Positions 53,674-62,925 of a DNA stretch of 64,000 nt are shown here, in pieces (position 1 is the first letter of the stretch; the number at the start of each line of letters is the position of its first letter). The position numbers and the translations under genes were made by a program. Source of the stretch: Gemmatimonadaceae bacterium (GTDB taxonomy: Bacteria; Latescibacterota; UBA2968; UBA8231); the NCBI GenBank assembly GCA_026706075.1, contig JAPOZM010000002.1, positions 1-64,000 of the forward strand, read 5' to 3'. Below the pieces are notes generated by a model. That model worked only from the letters and a program-made list of their open reading frames with translations, was not told the DNA's origin and ran no database searches.

Positions 53674-55230
53674 TCAGCCGCCGTGACGGGCCCAGTCCGG
53701 CAGCACGCCGGCTTCGATCCCGAACAGGTGCGGGCCCATGAAGCTGAAGATCAGGGTGATGATGACGGCCCCGAGAATGTTGAGGAAGAGGCCGACCCGC
53801 GCCATCTCCGAGATCCTCACGCGGTCGCTGCCGAAGACCACGGCGTTGGGGGGCGTGGCCACGGGCATCATGAAGGCGCACGAGGCCGAGAGCGTCGCCG
53901 GGATCATCAGCAGCAGCGGGTGCAGGCCCGTGGAGACGGCGACGGCGGCGAAGATGGGCAGCACCATCTCGGTGGTGGCCGTGTTCGACGTGAGCTCGGT
54001 GAGGAAGGTGATGGAGAGGCAGATGACGAGCACGAGGACGATGGGAGGCACCGAGCCGAGACCGCTGAAGCCGCCGCCGATGAAGCGCGCCAGGCCCGTG
54101 ACCTGGAAGCCGTGGGCGAGGGCGAAGCCGCCGCCGAAGAGGAGGACGATGTTCCAGGGCAGCCCGCGAACGACGTCGGGACCCATCACCGTGCGGGACG
54201 GGGCGCCGGGAGACCGGGCCGGCACGAGGAAGAGGATCCCCGCCATGGCGATGGCCACGGTGCCGTCGTCGATCAGGTGGCCGTAGGGCAGCAGGCCGGA
54301 CCAGCCGGGGAGGGTGAGCCCCCCGATCTCGATGGGGGCGCGGAAGACCCAGAGCACGGCGGTGGCGGCGAAGACGGCGAGGATCACCCGCTCCTCGAAG
54401 GAGACGGGGCCGAGCTTGCGCGCCTCCGACTCCAGAACCTCGCGATCGACGGCGACCTCCGGCGGGATGCGGAAGAAGAGCTGCGTGATCAGCGCCCAGG
54501 CGCAGGCCAGCACGATCAGCGAGATCGGCGCCGCCATGACGAACCAGACGCCGAAGGAGATCGGAGGCGCCTCGGGGAAGGTGATCTGGAAGATGCGCTC
54601 CAGGGAGAGGTTCGGCGGTGTGCCCACCAACGTGGCGATGCCCCCCGCCGAGCAGGCGTAGGCGATGCCGAGCATGACGGCCACCGAGAAGGCGCGGGTC
54701 CGCTCCCTGCCGAACTGCTCCTCCATCCGCAGGATCACGGCGAGGCCCACGGGAAGCATCATGATCGCCGTGGCCGTGTTGGAGATCCACATGGAGAGGA
54801 AGGCCGCGGCGAGCATGAAGCCGAGCACGATCCGCGCCGGCCCTCCCCCCACCGAGCGGATGACCCACAGGGCGATGCGCCGGTGGACGTCCCACTTCTC
54901 CATGGTGAGGGCGATCATGAAGCCCCCGAGGAAGAGGACGATGGTGCTGTTGAAGTAGACCGGCGCCGTGGCCCGGGTCCGCTCGATGCCGAGGAGCGGA
55001 TAGAGGATCAGCGGCAGCAGGGCCGTGGCGTAGAGGGGGATGGCGTCGGTGATCCACCAGGTGGCCATGAGCAGGGCCACCGCGGCCATGCGCGTGACCT
55101 CGGGTTTCCCCGGCTCGAGGTCGAGGAACAGGGTGATGGCGAAGAGCAGCGGCCCGAGCCACAGACCGATGCGCTGGCCGCGCGACCGGGGCTCGGGGGC
55201 GGCCGGGGTCTCGGGGTGGGCGCGGGTCAC
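53674..55230 (-). CDS. SLC13/DASS-family anion:Na+ symporter
   Basis: Polytopic; FLSMWISNTATAIMMLPVGLAV, TFLTELTSNTATTEMVLPIFAAVA: paired SNT motifs. Confidence 0.92.
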   Translation of the reverse strand: MTRAHPETPAAPEPRSRGQRIGLWLGPLLFAITLFLDLEPGKPEVTRMAAVALLMATWWITDAIPLYATALLPLILYPLLGIERTRATAPVYFNSTIVLFLGGFMIALTMEKWDVHRRIALWVIRSVGGGPARIVLGFMLAAAFLSMWISNTATAIMMLPVGLAVILRMEEQFGRERTRAFSVAVMLGIAYACSAGGIATLVGTPPNLSLERIFQITFPEAPPISFGVWFVMAAPISLIVLACAWALITQLFFRIPPEVAVDREVLESEARKLGPVSFEERVILAVFAATAVLWVFRAPIEIGGLTLPGWSGLLPYGHLIDDGTVAIAMAGILFLVPARSPGAPSRTVMGPDVVRGLPWNIVLLFGGGFALAHGFQVTGLARFIGGGFSGLGSVPPIVLVLVICLSITFLTELTSNTATTEMVLPIFAAVAVSTGLHPLLLMIPATLSASCAFMMPVATPPNAVVFGSDRVRISEMARVGLFLNILGAVIITLIFSFMGPHLFGIEAGVLPDWARHGG

Positions 55231-55239
55231 GGTGTGGGT

Positions 55240-56055
55240 CTAGGCCCGGTAGATGACGGGGTTCCGCTCCGGGTCGTCGATGAAGGCGGTGAGACCGGCG
55301 CGGCGGCCGTCCACCGGGGCCGCGCGCTCCGTGCGCATGTGGATGGCCAGGCTGCGCCGGGGGCCGGCCGAGAGGTTGGGACCGCTGCCGTGGAAGGTGA
55401 GGCAGTGGTGGAAGCTGGCGCCGCCGGCCGGCAGCAGGGCCGGCACCTCCTCCCACGACCGGCCGTCGGGCACCGGGATGGCGTCGCGCTGGTCGTCGAG
55501 GTCCTGGCGGTAGAAGCCGCCGTCGTCGAGCAGGCCCCACCCGTGGGAGCCGCGGACGAAGCGCATGGGGCCGGCCTCGGCGGTCACGTCGCTCAGGGCG
55601 ACCCAGGCGGTGAACAGCTCGCTGCCCTTGTCCCACGCCCGCCAGTAGTGGCGGTCCTGGTGCCAGCCGATGTTCAGCTCGGCCTCCCCTTCTGCGGGCT
55701 GGGGCGGCTTGTAGAGCAGTTGGGTCCACCACACCTGCACCATGCGGGCCCCGGTGACGCGGGCGGCCCACCGGCCCAGGTCGGGATGGCTCACCAGGGC
55801 GCGGATCCCGAGGTCGGCCTGCTGGGGTAGCTCGATCTTGCAGAGCTCGTTCGGATCGTCGCCCGGGTTCCAGCGCGAGGGCTGGGGCGGCTGGCCGGCG
55901 TCGTAGCGCCCCTCGCGCACGGCGTCCATGCCGGCGACCGCGGCCTGGACGATGTCGGGAGGAAGAATCGGCTCCGGGCTGATGTAGAAGCCGTCGGTGC
56001 GGTACTGCTGCTGAGTGGAAGGGGTGTTGGCGTCGGTCATGGCGGAGCTACTCAT
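55240..56055 (-). CDS. Phytanoyl-CoA dioxygenase (PhyH) family protein
   Basis: LNIGWHQDRHYWRAWDKGSELFTAWVALSDVTAEAGPMRFVRGSHGWG...HHCLTFHGSGPNLSAGPRRSLAIHM. Confidence 0.92.
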   Translation of the reverse strand: MSSSAMTDANTPSTQQQYRTDGFYISPEPILPPDIVQAAVAGMDAVREGRYDAGQPPQPSRWNPGDDPNELCKIELPQQADLGIRALVSHPDLGRWAARVTGARMVQVWWTQLLYKPPQPAEGEAELNIGWHQDRHYWRAWDKGSELFTAWVALSDVTAEAGPMRFVRGSHGWGLLDDGGFYRQDLDDQRDAIPVPDGRSWEEVPALLPAGGASFHHCLTFHGSGPNLSAGPRRSLAIHMRTERAAPVDGRRAGLTAFIDDPERNPVIYRA

Positions 56056-56645
56056 ACTACCAGACGAAATCCCAATGTCCTATAGAGACCCGGAGCTTCC
56101 TCCTTGAGCCTCCTGTCAAATCGCTCAATACCCTTCTTGGTGAATCTGACGTCCTGAAGACCGGAAAGAACCAGTGTCTCAAAGGCAGCCGAAGTCAGCC
56201 AACCGACAGCCTGCCGGAATCCACACACAGCAAGGGCACCGGTTCTACTCCGAAAGGAGGAGAGTCGTCTACCATGCTCGTTCATCGTACTACATGAGCC
56301 GAAGTAGATGATACGATCCTTGCACCGCCCGTCTATCAGTTCTTCGAGGTTCCCCAAGCTGACTTTCGTGTTCTTGTCGTCGAGGATGATCCCAGGCGGA
56401 TCGTCATCTCCATGGAAACTCAGATGCAGGATGGGGTAGTTGTCATACCCAGGTCTCAAGTATTGGTGGAGGAAGTATGTGAACTCCTCCAGAGTGGCAA
56501 CATCCCGTCGCATGTACGGAACCTTCTTGTGGCTCTTGTGCAACAACTCCAGGATAGGCTCAACGCTGGACTCGTCCTTGCTCCCATACCACCTGTAAGT
56601 CTCCAGGCAGTAGATGCCCTTGTTCTGTCTTTGCAGTCGAACCAT
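56052..56645 (-). CDS. DUF6642/CHAT-like caspase-fold candidate protein
   Basis: MVRLQRQNKGIYCLETYRWYG...YPILHLSFHGDDDPPGIILDD...DRIIYFGSCSTMNEHGRRLSSF: His and Cys in CHAT/caspase-like context. Confidence 0.65.
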   Translation of the reverse strand: MVRLQRQNKGIYCLETYRWYGSKDESSVEPILELLHKSHKKVPYMRRDVATLEEFTYFLHQYLRPGYDNYPILHLSFHGDDDPPGIILDDKNTKVSLGNLEELIDGRCKDRIIYFGSCSTMNEHGRRLSSFRSRTGALAVCGFRQAVGWLTSAAFETLVLSGLQDVRFTKKGIERFDRRLKEEAPGLYRTLGFRLVV

Positions 56646-56807
56646 GGTGAATCTCCAGATGTCGAGAGAGTGGAAGGAGCTATTGAGAGTCTTCACCAGA
56701 CCTCTGTCAATAGCCCAAAGCCGGTGATGGAGAAGGCCGTACTTCATGGTTTTGGCAGAGACAAGCGCCCTTGCCCAAGCCGCCTCCCAGGACGTAGAGT
56801 CGTCTCC

Positions 56808-57704
56808 ATGACCTTCTACGTGGCCGCCTACGACACCGAGGCTGTCTATCCCTGGTGGGAGCCCGATCAGCCCGGCATGAGCTACGAAGGCTCGCGCCTC
56901 GACGAGTGCCTCGACGGCGTGCGCGCCGTCGCCGAGGTCCACCTTCGGGAACGGGCGCCGGCCAGCTTCTTCATCGTCGCCCGGCTCGCCGAGGCCGCGG
57001 GTCCGCGGCTGCGGGAGATCCTCGATCACGACCTCTTCGACCTGCAGTCCCACAGCTTCACCCACCAGAACATGCTGGCCATCCGGGACGACCCGGCGGC
57101 GGTGCGCCGCGAGTTGGTCGACTCCAAACGCCTGATCGAGGATCTCTTCGGGCGCGAGGTGATCGGCTTCACCGCGCCGGGCGGCTCCGCCCGCGGCTTT
57201 CTGGGCGAGCCGAAGCTGCTGGAGGCGCTGTGGGAGGCGGGCTACCGCTACGTCCGCACCCTGAGCTGGCAGCCGGGCAACCTCGCTCCGGCGCCGCTGA
57301 CGCAGCCCTTCTGGTTCGCCGACGACGGTTTCCCGGAGCTGCTGGAGATCTCCGCCCACGCCTGGCACGACAACATCCTCACCGGCCAGCCCTCGGCGGC
57401 GGCCTGGCCTCCGGCCCTGCCCTGGGGCTACCCGGCGCGCACTCCCTCCACCGCCCGCGAGGTCTACGAGGCCTACGCTCCCGGCATCGAGCACGCCCGC
57501 GACGAGGGGCTGCTCACCTACTCCCCCTGCTTCCATCCCTGGTCGATCCACCGGATCGACCGGGGCGCCGGGCAGATCGACCTGCTGCTGAACCACGCCC
57601 GCCGCTCGGGCCTGACGCTGGCCTCGTGCGTCGACGTCTATCGGCGTCTGGCGGCCGATCCGGGGCTGGCCCATCCGGCCCCGAGGTTCGCCAATCCATC
57701 ATGA
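56808..57704 (+). CDS. Polysaccharide deacetylase-like protein (NodB fold)
   Basis: VAAYDTEAVYPWWEP...ASFFIVARLAE...FDLQSHSFTHQNM...GFTAPGGS...RYVRTLSW. Confidence 0.85.
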   Translation: MTFYVAAYDTEAVYPWWEPDQPGMSYEGSRLDECLDGVRAVAEVHLRERAPASFFIVARLAEAAGPRLREILDHDLFDLQSHSFTHQNMLAIRDDPAAVRRELVDSKRLIEDLFGREVIGFTAPGGSARGFLGEPKLLEALWEAGYRYVRTLSWQPGNLAPAPLTQPFWFADDGFPELLEISAHAWHDNILTGQPSAAAWPPALPWGYPARTPSTAREVYEAYAPGIEHARDEGLLTYSPCFHPWSIHRIDRGAGQIDLLLNHARRSGLTLASCVDVYRRLAADPGLAHPAPRFANPS

Positions 57705-57904
57705 AGCTCACAGTCGACATTCCCGCCGATGAGCTCGAGGACGCCGTCCGCTTCACGAAGGCGAAGACCGGGGGCGAGGCCATCCTCCTTGCGGTCGCGG
57801 ACTTCAACCGCCGCCGACGCATGGCGGAGCTCACCCGGTACGCGGGCACCTGTCGGAATCTGATGACGCCCGAGGAGCTTCAGGCGGCTCGGACCCGGTC
57901 CTAA
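57701..57904 (+). CDS. VapB-like (DUF2191) antitoxin, no toxin partner visible
   Basis: MKLTVDIPADELEDAVRFTKAKTGGEAILLAVADFNRRRRMAELTRYAGTC; ATGA overlap with the deacetylase; the next gene is convergent. Confidence 0.8.
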   Translation: MKLTVDIPADELEDAVRFTKAKTGGEAILLAVADFNRRRRMAELTRYAGTCRNLMTPEELQAARTRS

Positions 57905-60024
57905 CGGCCGTAGCGCAGGCCGATGAAGTACCCCGGCCAGACGAAGACCCCGTCCTCCCGTTCCTTCTCGAAGCGGCTGCCCGATTCGATCAGCCGGGGA
58001 TGGCCCTCGGTCGACCACCTGTTCAGCGAGACACCGGCGAACAGCGACGGACGGCCGAAGAGAGGGGCCTCCCGGGCAAGGACCACCCCCGTCTCGAGCC
58101 GGACCCGCAGCAGGCTGTTGTCGGTGGTCGACGAAACCCCGTAGACATCCGCCTCGAAGGGCCAGAAGTCGATGTGGGCGTCGTAGTCCTCTCCGAGGTC
58201 GCGGCTGATGCGGTAGCCGTGCAGGTCCAGGCCGAGGGAGAACCTCCTCCCGCTCTTGCGCACCCCGATGCCCGGGCCGATGGCCCACAGCCGGGGGCCG
58301 GCCCTCCGGGCAAAGCCGGTGGTGAAGGAGGTGTGATACCAGCGGCCGCCCGAGGCGACGGTGAGCAGGTTGAAGCCGAGATCGTCGCGCCAGGTGCTGA
58401 AGCCGAGGGTCCCGCCGTGGGAGTAGTTGATCAGGCCGATGGGCAGGCCGCCGTCGATGCGGCCGGCGATGTTGATCATGCCCACCTGCCACCCCTGGAC
58501 CCGGCTGGAGGTGTTCATGGCCCCGATCTGAACACCTGTGACCTCACCGGCGACATTCCAGATTGCGAGCTGGCCGCCGCGGATCCTGTCGGCGACGTTG
58601 ATCTCTGAAGCCACCTGCCAGCCGCGCACCTGTGAGGCGAGGTTGATCGGCCCTGCCTGCCCTCCCTGCAGGGGCCCCACCGCCCAGTTGACACCCCAGA
58701 TCGTCGCCTGCCAGCCATCGACCTCCTTGAGGGCCAGGTTGCCCAGCCAGCTCGCCTGGCTGCCGGTGCGCTCTCGGGCCAGGCTGGCCAGCCAACCGAG
58801 CTGGATGCCTTGGAACGGCTCGTCCTGGCTATTGGTCAGCAGCCCCATCGTCAGGGTACGGCCTTCTCCGGTGACGACCTCGATCTGGCGGTCCTCGTTC
58901 ATCCCCAACGTGAGACCCCGCCTCGAACCACCTCGCAGCCCGGTATGCTCCGGGGTCAGGGCCTGGAAGTCGCCGGCTTTCACCTCCGCGAACTCACCTT
59001 CGGCCAGGACCCTCTCAGCCAGGTGCCAGTCGGCGCTCCCCCGCTGCAGGTACAGGGCGTAGGAGCCCGGCTCCACTCCCAGTTCCACGGCACGCCCCGC
59101 GGTCTTGTTCAACTCGGCCACGATGCGTTGCCCGGGGTTGCGTACATAGAGACGGCCGGACAGGTCCTCGTCGAGCAGCAGGCCGGCGGCCTTGCGGCGC
59201 ACGTCGGTCATCACCACGCCGCCCGTGCCCCGCATCTCGACCTCGTAGGCCGGGTGCTGGATGCCCCCCGCGGTCCCCGTGGTCCGGGCCCGCGTCTCAT
59301 TGAAGGTGAACCGATAGGCCTCGCTGAGGGTTACCCGTCCGTCGCCGTCGCCGTCCGCGGCCCCTCGGAGTCCCGAGACCAGGTAGTGGGTGAAGAAGGA
59401 AGCCTGGAGCAGGTCCGACTCCTGGGCCGCCTCGCCGGCCGAGCTGGAGGTGAGGAAGGCGTAACCCTCCATGTCGAAGGACTCGTCGACCAGGAAGGGC
59501 GGGCGCCGCCGGCCCCCTTTCGTCCGGGTGATGGCCCCGGAGGCACAGGCGTCGAGGACGGCGATGTGGACGTTGGCCGGGGCCGATTCCAGGGCGCCGC
59601 GCAGGACCGGGTACTCCAGGCGGTCGCCGGCCAGGAGCAGGCCCCCAGCGTCGGCGTGGCCCGAGTAGTAGACCAGCACCTCCAGCCGGTCGCCCCGCCG
59701 CGAGGCCGCCCGGACCCGCCGCCCCAGCTCGGACAGACCCTGCTCGAAGCCGGCGACGTCGGGGTCGCGCAGGAGCAGCACGTCCTCCGGGTGCAGGCCT
59801 CCCATCTCCTGCAGCACCTGCACGAAGCTCTCGGCGTCCGAGACCGCGTAGCGCAGCAGCTCGCGGTCGACGCCGCCGTTGTTGGAACCCGCGGCCAGGA
59901 GCAGGCGCCGCACCTCGCCGGCGTCTGCCGGCAGGGCCATGCCCGCAACGGCAAGTACGGGCCACAGGGCGCGGACCAAGGACATGGGCACCACTGCCCG
60001 GAGACTTGAGGCCGCCCGTCTCAT
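57901..60024 (-). CDS. Caspase (C14)-domain protein with C-terminal repeat/beta-barrel-like region
   Basis: LEVLVYYSGHADAGGLLLAG and VHIAVLDACASGAITRTKGG (His-Cys dyad); DGDGDGRVTLSEAYRF; repeats GWQVASEINVADRIRGGQLAIWNVAGEVTGVQIGAMNTSSRVQGWQVGMINIAGRIDG. Confidence 0.88.
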   Translation of the reverse strand: MRRAASSLRAVVPMSLVRALWPVLAVAGMALPADAGEVRRLLLAAGSNNGGVDRELLRYAVSDAESFVQVLQEMGGLHPEDVLLLRDPDVAGFEQGLSELGRRVRAASRRGDRLEVLVYYSGHADAGGLLLAGDRLEYPVLRGALESAPANVHIAVLDACASGAITRTKGGRRRPPFLVDESFDMEGYAFLTSSSAGEAAQESDLLQASFFTHYLVSGLRGAADGDGDGRVTLSEAYRFTFNETRARTTGTAGGIQHPAYEVEMRGTGGVVMTDVRRKAAGLLLDEDLSGRLYVRNPGQRIVAELNKTAGRAVELGVEPGSYALYLQRGSADWHLAERVLAEGEFAEVKAGDFQALTPEHTGLRGGSRRGLTLGMNEDRQIEVVTGEGRTLTMGLLTNSQDEPFQGIQLGWLASLARERTGSQASWLGNLALKEVDGWQATIWGVNWAVGPLQGGQAGPINLASQVRGWQVASEINVADRIRGGQLAIWNVAGEVTGVQIGAMNTSSRVQGWQVGMINIAGRIDGGLPIGLINYSHGGTLGFSTWRDDLGFNLLTVASGGRWYHTSFTTGFARRAGPRLWAIGPGIGVRKSGRRFSLGLDLHGYRISRDLGEDYDAHIDFWPFEADVYGVSSTTDNSLLRVRLETGVVLAREAPLFGRPSLFAGVSLNRWSTEGHPRLIESGSRFEKEREDGVFVWPGYFIGLRYGR

Positions 60025-60848
60025 GGTGAGCCGGGCTTCTTCAGGGTGAAGAGGTGCAGGCGAAGACCGTCGGGCAGCGCCGGGTCCCCGTGGGCCAGCT
60101 CCTCCCTGACCGCGGACAGCCCGAAGGGGCGGTCCGCCGCCACGAGGTAGAACCGCTCCCACCTCGGCGCGTCGTCCAGCTCGTAGGCGAAGTCGAGGGT
60201 GTCCCGCTTCGCCAGCGGCACGGCCTGCTCGCCGGCCGCGGGCAGGTGCCGGGTGACCGCGCCGCGTCCGTCGACGGAGAAGATGGCCCCGTACGCCAGG
60301 CCAGCGGAGCGGTAGGCGATCTGCACGAGGTCCCCGCTCCGGGCCAGGGCCCCGTCCTCGAGGCGTTCATGGCCGCCGGCCAGCTTGCGGAAGACCATCA
60401 GACGCGGCTCGTCCCCGACGCCCTTGACCCGCTCGGCCGGTACGGCCCCGCCGTCCCGAGTGGGCGCGCTCCGGCCCGGGACGGCCGGGTCGTGATCCCC
60501 GGCCGGCAGGAACGACTCTGTCCCCCGGTCGAAGAGAGCGGTGCCCGCCGCCACCGCCAGGACCGCGGTCAGGGCGGGCGCGGCCCAGAGGCGGTATGCG
60601 CTCCACCTCGGCGGGGCTCCGCCGCGCGAACGCCTCAGCTTCCGCTCGATCCGGCGGCACATCCACCGGGTGGGATAGCGCTGAAGCAGTTCCTCGTTGG
60701 AGCGTCGCAGGTCCGCCACCCGCTCGGCGAGCACCGGGTCTCCTGCCACCCGCCGGTCGAGGTCCGCCAGCTCGGGGGCGGGGGCCTCGCGCAGCAGGTA
60801 GCGCTCCAGCTGCCAGTCGCTTACGGCCCGCTCTTCTCGCTCCTTCAT
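60021..60848 (-). CDS. Membrane-anchored anti-sigma-like protein
   Basis: One TM segment (ALTAVLAVAAGTALF) after a cytoplasmic N-terminus; ATGA overlaps with the sigma factor upstream and the caspase gene downstream. Confidence 0.7.
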   Translation of the reverse strand: MKEREERAVSDWQLERYLLREAPAPELADLDRRVAGDPVLAERVADLRRSNEELLQRYPTRWMCRRIERKLRRSRGGAPPRWSAYRLWAAPALTAVLAVAAGTALFDRGTESFLPAGDHDPAVPGRSAPTRDGGAVPAERVKGVGDEPRLMVFRKLAGGHERLEDGALARSGDLVQIAYRSAGLAYGAIFSVDGRGAVTRHLPAAGEQAVPLAKRDTLDFAYELDDAPRWERFYLVAADRPFGLSAVREELAHGDPALPDGLRLHLFTLKKPGSP

Positions 60849-61318
60849 CTCTCCTCCAGTTCCCGCAGCGACGCTCTCAGGCCGCGAAGCCGCTTGCGCA
60901 CGCCGGAGACCGACAGTCCCACTTCCCCCGCCACCTGCTCCAGGGTCATGCCGTCGACGTAGTGCAGGAAGGCCATGGTGCGGGTCGACTCCCGCTCGCG
61001 GCCGAAGAGCCTGGCGAGCAGGTCCCGCGCCTCGGTCCGGCCCTCCGTCTCGTCCCAGGCGGCGATCTGCTCCACGAGGGCCGAGTCGGGGGCGGTGTTC
61101 CTCCGCCGGGCGTCGCGGATCCGGTTGAGGCAGAGGTTGGTGGCCATGCGATAGAGCAGGCTGGAGGGCGCGTCGCCCCGCAGCCGGTCCCGCTTCAGCA
61201 GCAGCTGGACGAAGACGTCCTGCGCGGCGTCGCGCCCCTCCTCCTCGTCGCGCAGGATCTGCCGGCAGCGCCGTATGACCATCGGCCCGTAACGGCGGTA
61301 GAGCTCGTCGAGGTTCAT
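60845..61318 (-). CDS. ECF-type RNA polymerase sigma factor
   Basis: MNLDELYRRYGPMVIRRCRQILRDEEEGRDAAQDVFVQLLL...LLYRMATNLCLNRIRDARRR...MTLEQVAGEVGLSVSGVRKRLRGLR. Confidence 0.93.
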   Translation of the reverse strand: MNLDELYRRYGPMVIRRCRQILRDEEEGRDAAQDVFVQLLLKRDRLRGDAPSSLLYRMATNLCLNRIRDARRRNTAPDSALVEQIAAWDETEGRTEARDLLARLFGRERESTRTMAFLHYVDGMTLEQVAGEVGLSVSGVRKRLRGLRASLRELEER

Positions 61319-61547
61319 CTGCCCCCTGGCCGTGTGCCCATTGAACACCTGGGGCGGTGCGAAGTGTTACCTGGGGGAGCCCAGAACGACCGAGGGCCAG
61401 CCGCCGCCAGGCTCCGCTGCAGCTTGCCGCCCCTGGGAGCCCGGACCCCCGGCCCTCCCATGGTGGGCCACCCATCCCGTGACGGCGATGTCGGGGCTAT
61501 GGACCAACCCGGGGCGCCTGGCTTTCTCCCGGCCGAAGCCGACGCCG

Positions 61548-62786
61548 TCAGAAGGCGCCGAGCGGCACCGCGTCCACGGACGAGGTCAGGCGGAAGCGCT
61601 CGCGGCACAGGCAGACCAGCAGGCCGGGCGCGGCGCGGTCGCCGAAGAGGGCCTGGAAGCGCTCGATCCCCCGGGCGTGCTCCGGCCGGGGCGTGGCCGT
61701 GAGCTTCGCCTCCACGGGGATCAGCTGCCCGCCGTCCTCGAGGAGGAAGTCCACCTCGTGGCCGGCGGCGGTGCGCCAGAAGTGGAGGCGCGGCACCTCG
61801 CCCCGGTGCACGAGCAGGCGGTAGAGCGACCCCAGGACGGCGCTCTCGATCATGGGGCCCGCGGCGATCCCCTGCAGCACCTGGGCCGCATCGGTGAGGC
61901 CGAGGAGGTAGCCGAGGATCCCCGTGTCCAGGAAGTAGATCTTCGGCCGCTTGACCAGTCTCTTGCCGAGGTTCGCGTGGTAGGGCCTCAGGGTGATCAC
62001 CTGCCCGCTCGCCTCCAGCACCGAGACCCAGGCCTTGACCGTCTTGGAGGTCACGCCGAGGTCCCGGGCCAGGTCGGAGAAGTTGATCAGCGTGCCGGTG
62101 CGGGCGGCCAGGGCGTAGAGCACGCGCTGGAAGTCCCCCAGATCCCCGACGCCCCGCAGGGAGCGGACGTCGCGCTCGAGGTAGGTCTGGATGTAGCTGC
62201 TCAGCCACAGGGCGGGGTCGACGCCCGCGTCGAGGGCGGGCTCGGGAAAGCCGCCGCGCAGGAGCCGCCCGGCGACCTCGGCCGGATTGCCGGCGGCGGC
62301 GCCCTCCTCCCTCCCGGCGCCGTCCAGCACTTGCCGCCATCCCGCGTCAGGAGCGGCGCGCCCCTCTGTCTCCGCCAGGGACATCGACTGCAGCGAGAGC
62401 ACCGCGGCGCGGCCGGCGAGGGACTCCGAGACGCCCCGCATGAGCGGGAACGCCTGAGACCCCGTGATCACGTAGCGGCCCTTCGCCTCCCTGCGCTCGT
62501 CGACGTCGATCTTGACGTTGTGGAGCATCTCCGGCGCGTACTGGATCTCGTCGAGGATCACCGGAGGAGGAAACCGCGAGAGCAGCAGTGAGGCATCGCT
62601 GCGGGCCTGCTCGCGGAGGGTCACGTCGTCGAGGGTGCAGTAGGAGTGGGTCCCCCCGAAGAGATGGCGCACGAGGGTGGTCTTGCCGGACTGGCGGGGG
62701 CCGGTGAGGACCACGGCCGGGAACTGCTCCGCGGCCCGGGCCAGGACGCCGGCCAGGGTGCGGTCCGTATACGGGAAGTCGACCAT
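61548..62786 (-). CDS. AAA ATPase with DUF4143 C-terminus (second copy)
   Basis: AVVLTGPRQSGKTTLVRHLFGG, PVILDEIQYAPEMLHNVK, GRYVITGSQAFPLMRGVSESLAGR, HFWRTAAGHEVDFLLEDGGQLIPVEAKLT; same family as 4097..5326. Confidence 0.92.
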   Translation of the reverse strand: MVDFPYTDRTLAGVLARAAEQFPAVVLTGPRQSGKTTLVRHLFGGTHSYCTLDDVTLREQARSDASLLLSRFPPPVILDEIQYAPEMLHNVKIDVDERREAKGRYVITGSQAFPLMRGVSESLAGRAAVLSLQSMSLAETEGRAAPDAGWRQVLDGAGREEGAAAGNPAEVAGRLLRGGFPEPALDAGVDPALWLSSYIQTYLERDVRSLRGVGDLGDFQRVLYALAARTGTLINFSDLARDLGVTSKTVKAWVSVLEASGQVITLRPYHANLGKRLVKRPKIYFLDTGILGYLLGLTDAAQVLQGIAAGPMIESAVLGSLYRLLVHRGEVPRLHFWRTAAGHEVDFLLEDGGQLIPVEAKLTATPRPEHARGIERFQALFGDRAAPGLLVCLCRERFRLTSSVDAVPLGAF

Positions 62787-62821
62787 ACCGGGAAGCTAGG
62801 CCTCGGAGCGCTCAATCACAA

Positions 62822-62904
62822 GCAAATCAGGAATCAAATTCCAAATTTGCACGATTGAGTCAGATGAATCATGCAGCAGAATTGGAATCGGATTCCAAAT
62901 CTGC
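62822..62904. promoter_or_regulatory. Palindrome cluster upstream of the second AAA/DUF4143 gene
   Basis: GCAAATCaGGAATCAAATTCCAAATTTGC (62822-62850) and GGAATCGGATTCCAAATCTGC (62884-62904). Confidence 0.6.
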
Positions 62905-62925
62905 TCGCGCGGTTACATCATCTGC

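Noticed and set aside
52429-55830. 1133-aa + strand ORF
   Set aside because: Low-complexity Gly/Asp/Glu/Arg-rich shadow ORF antisense to clear GNAT, DASS and PhyH genes in high-GC DNA.
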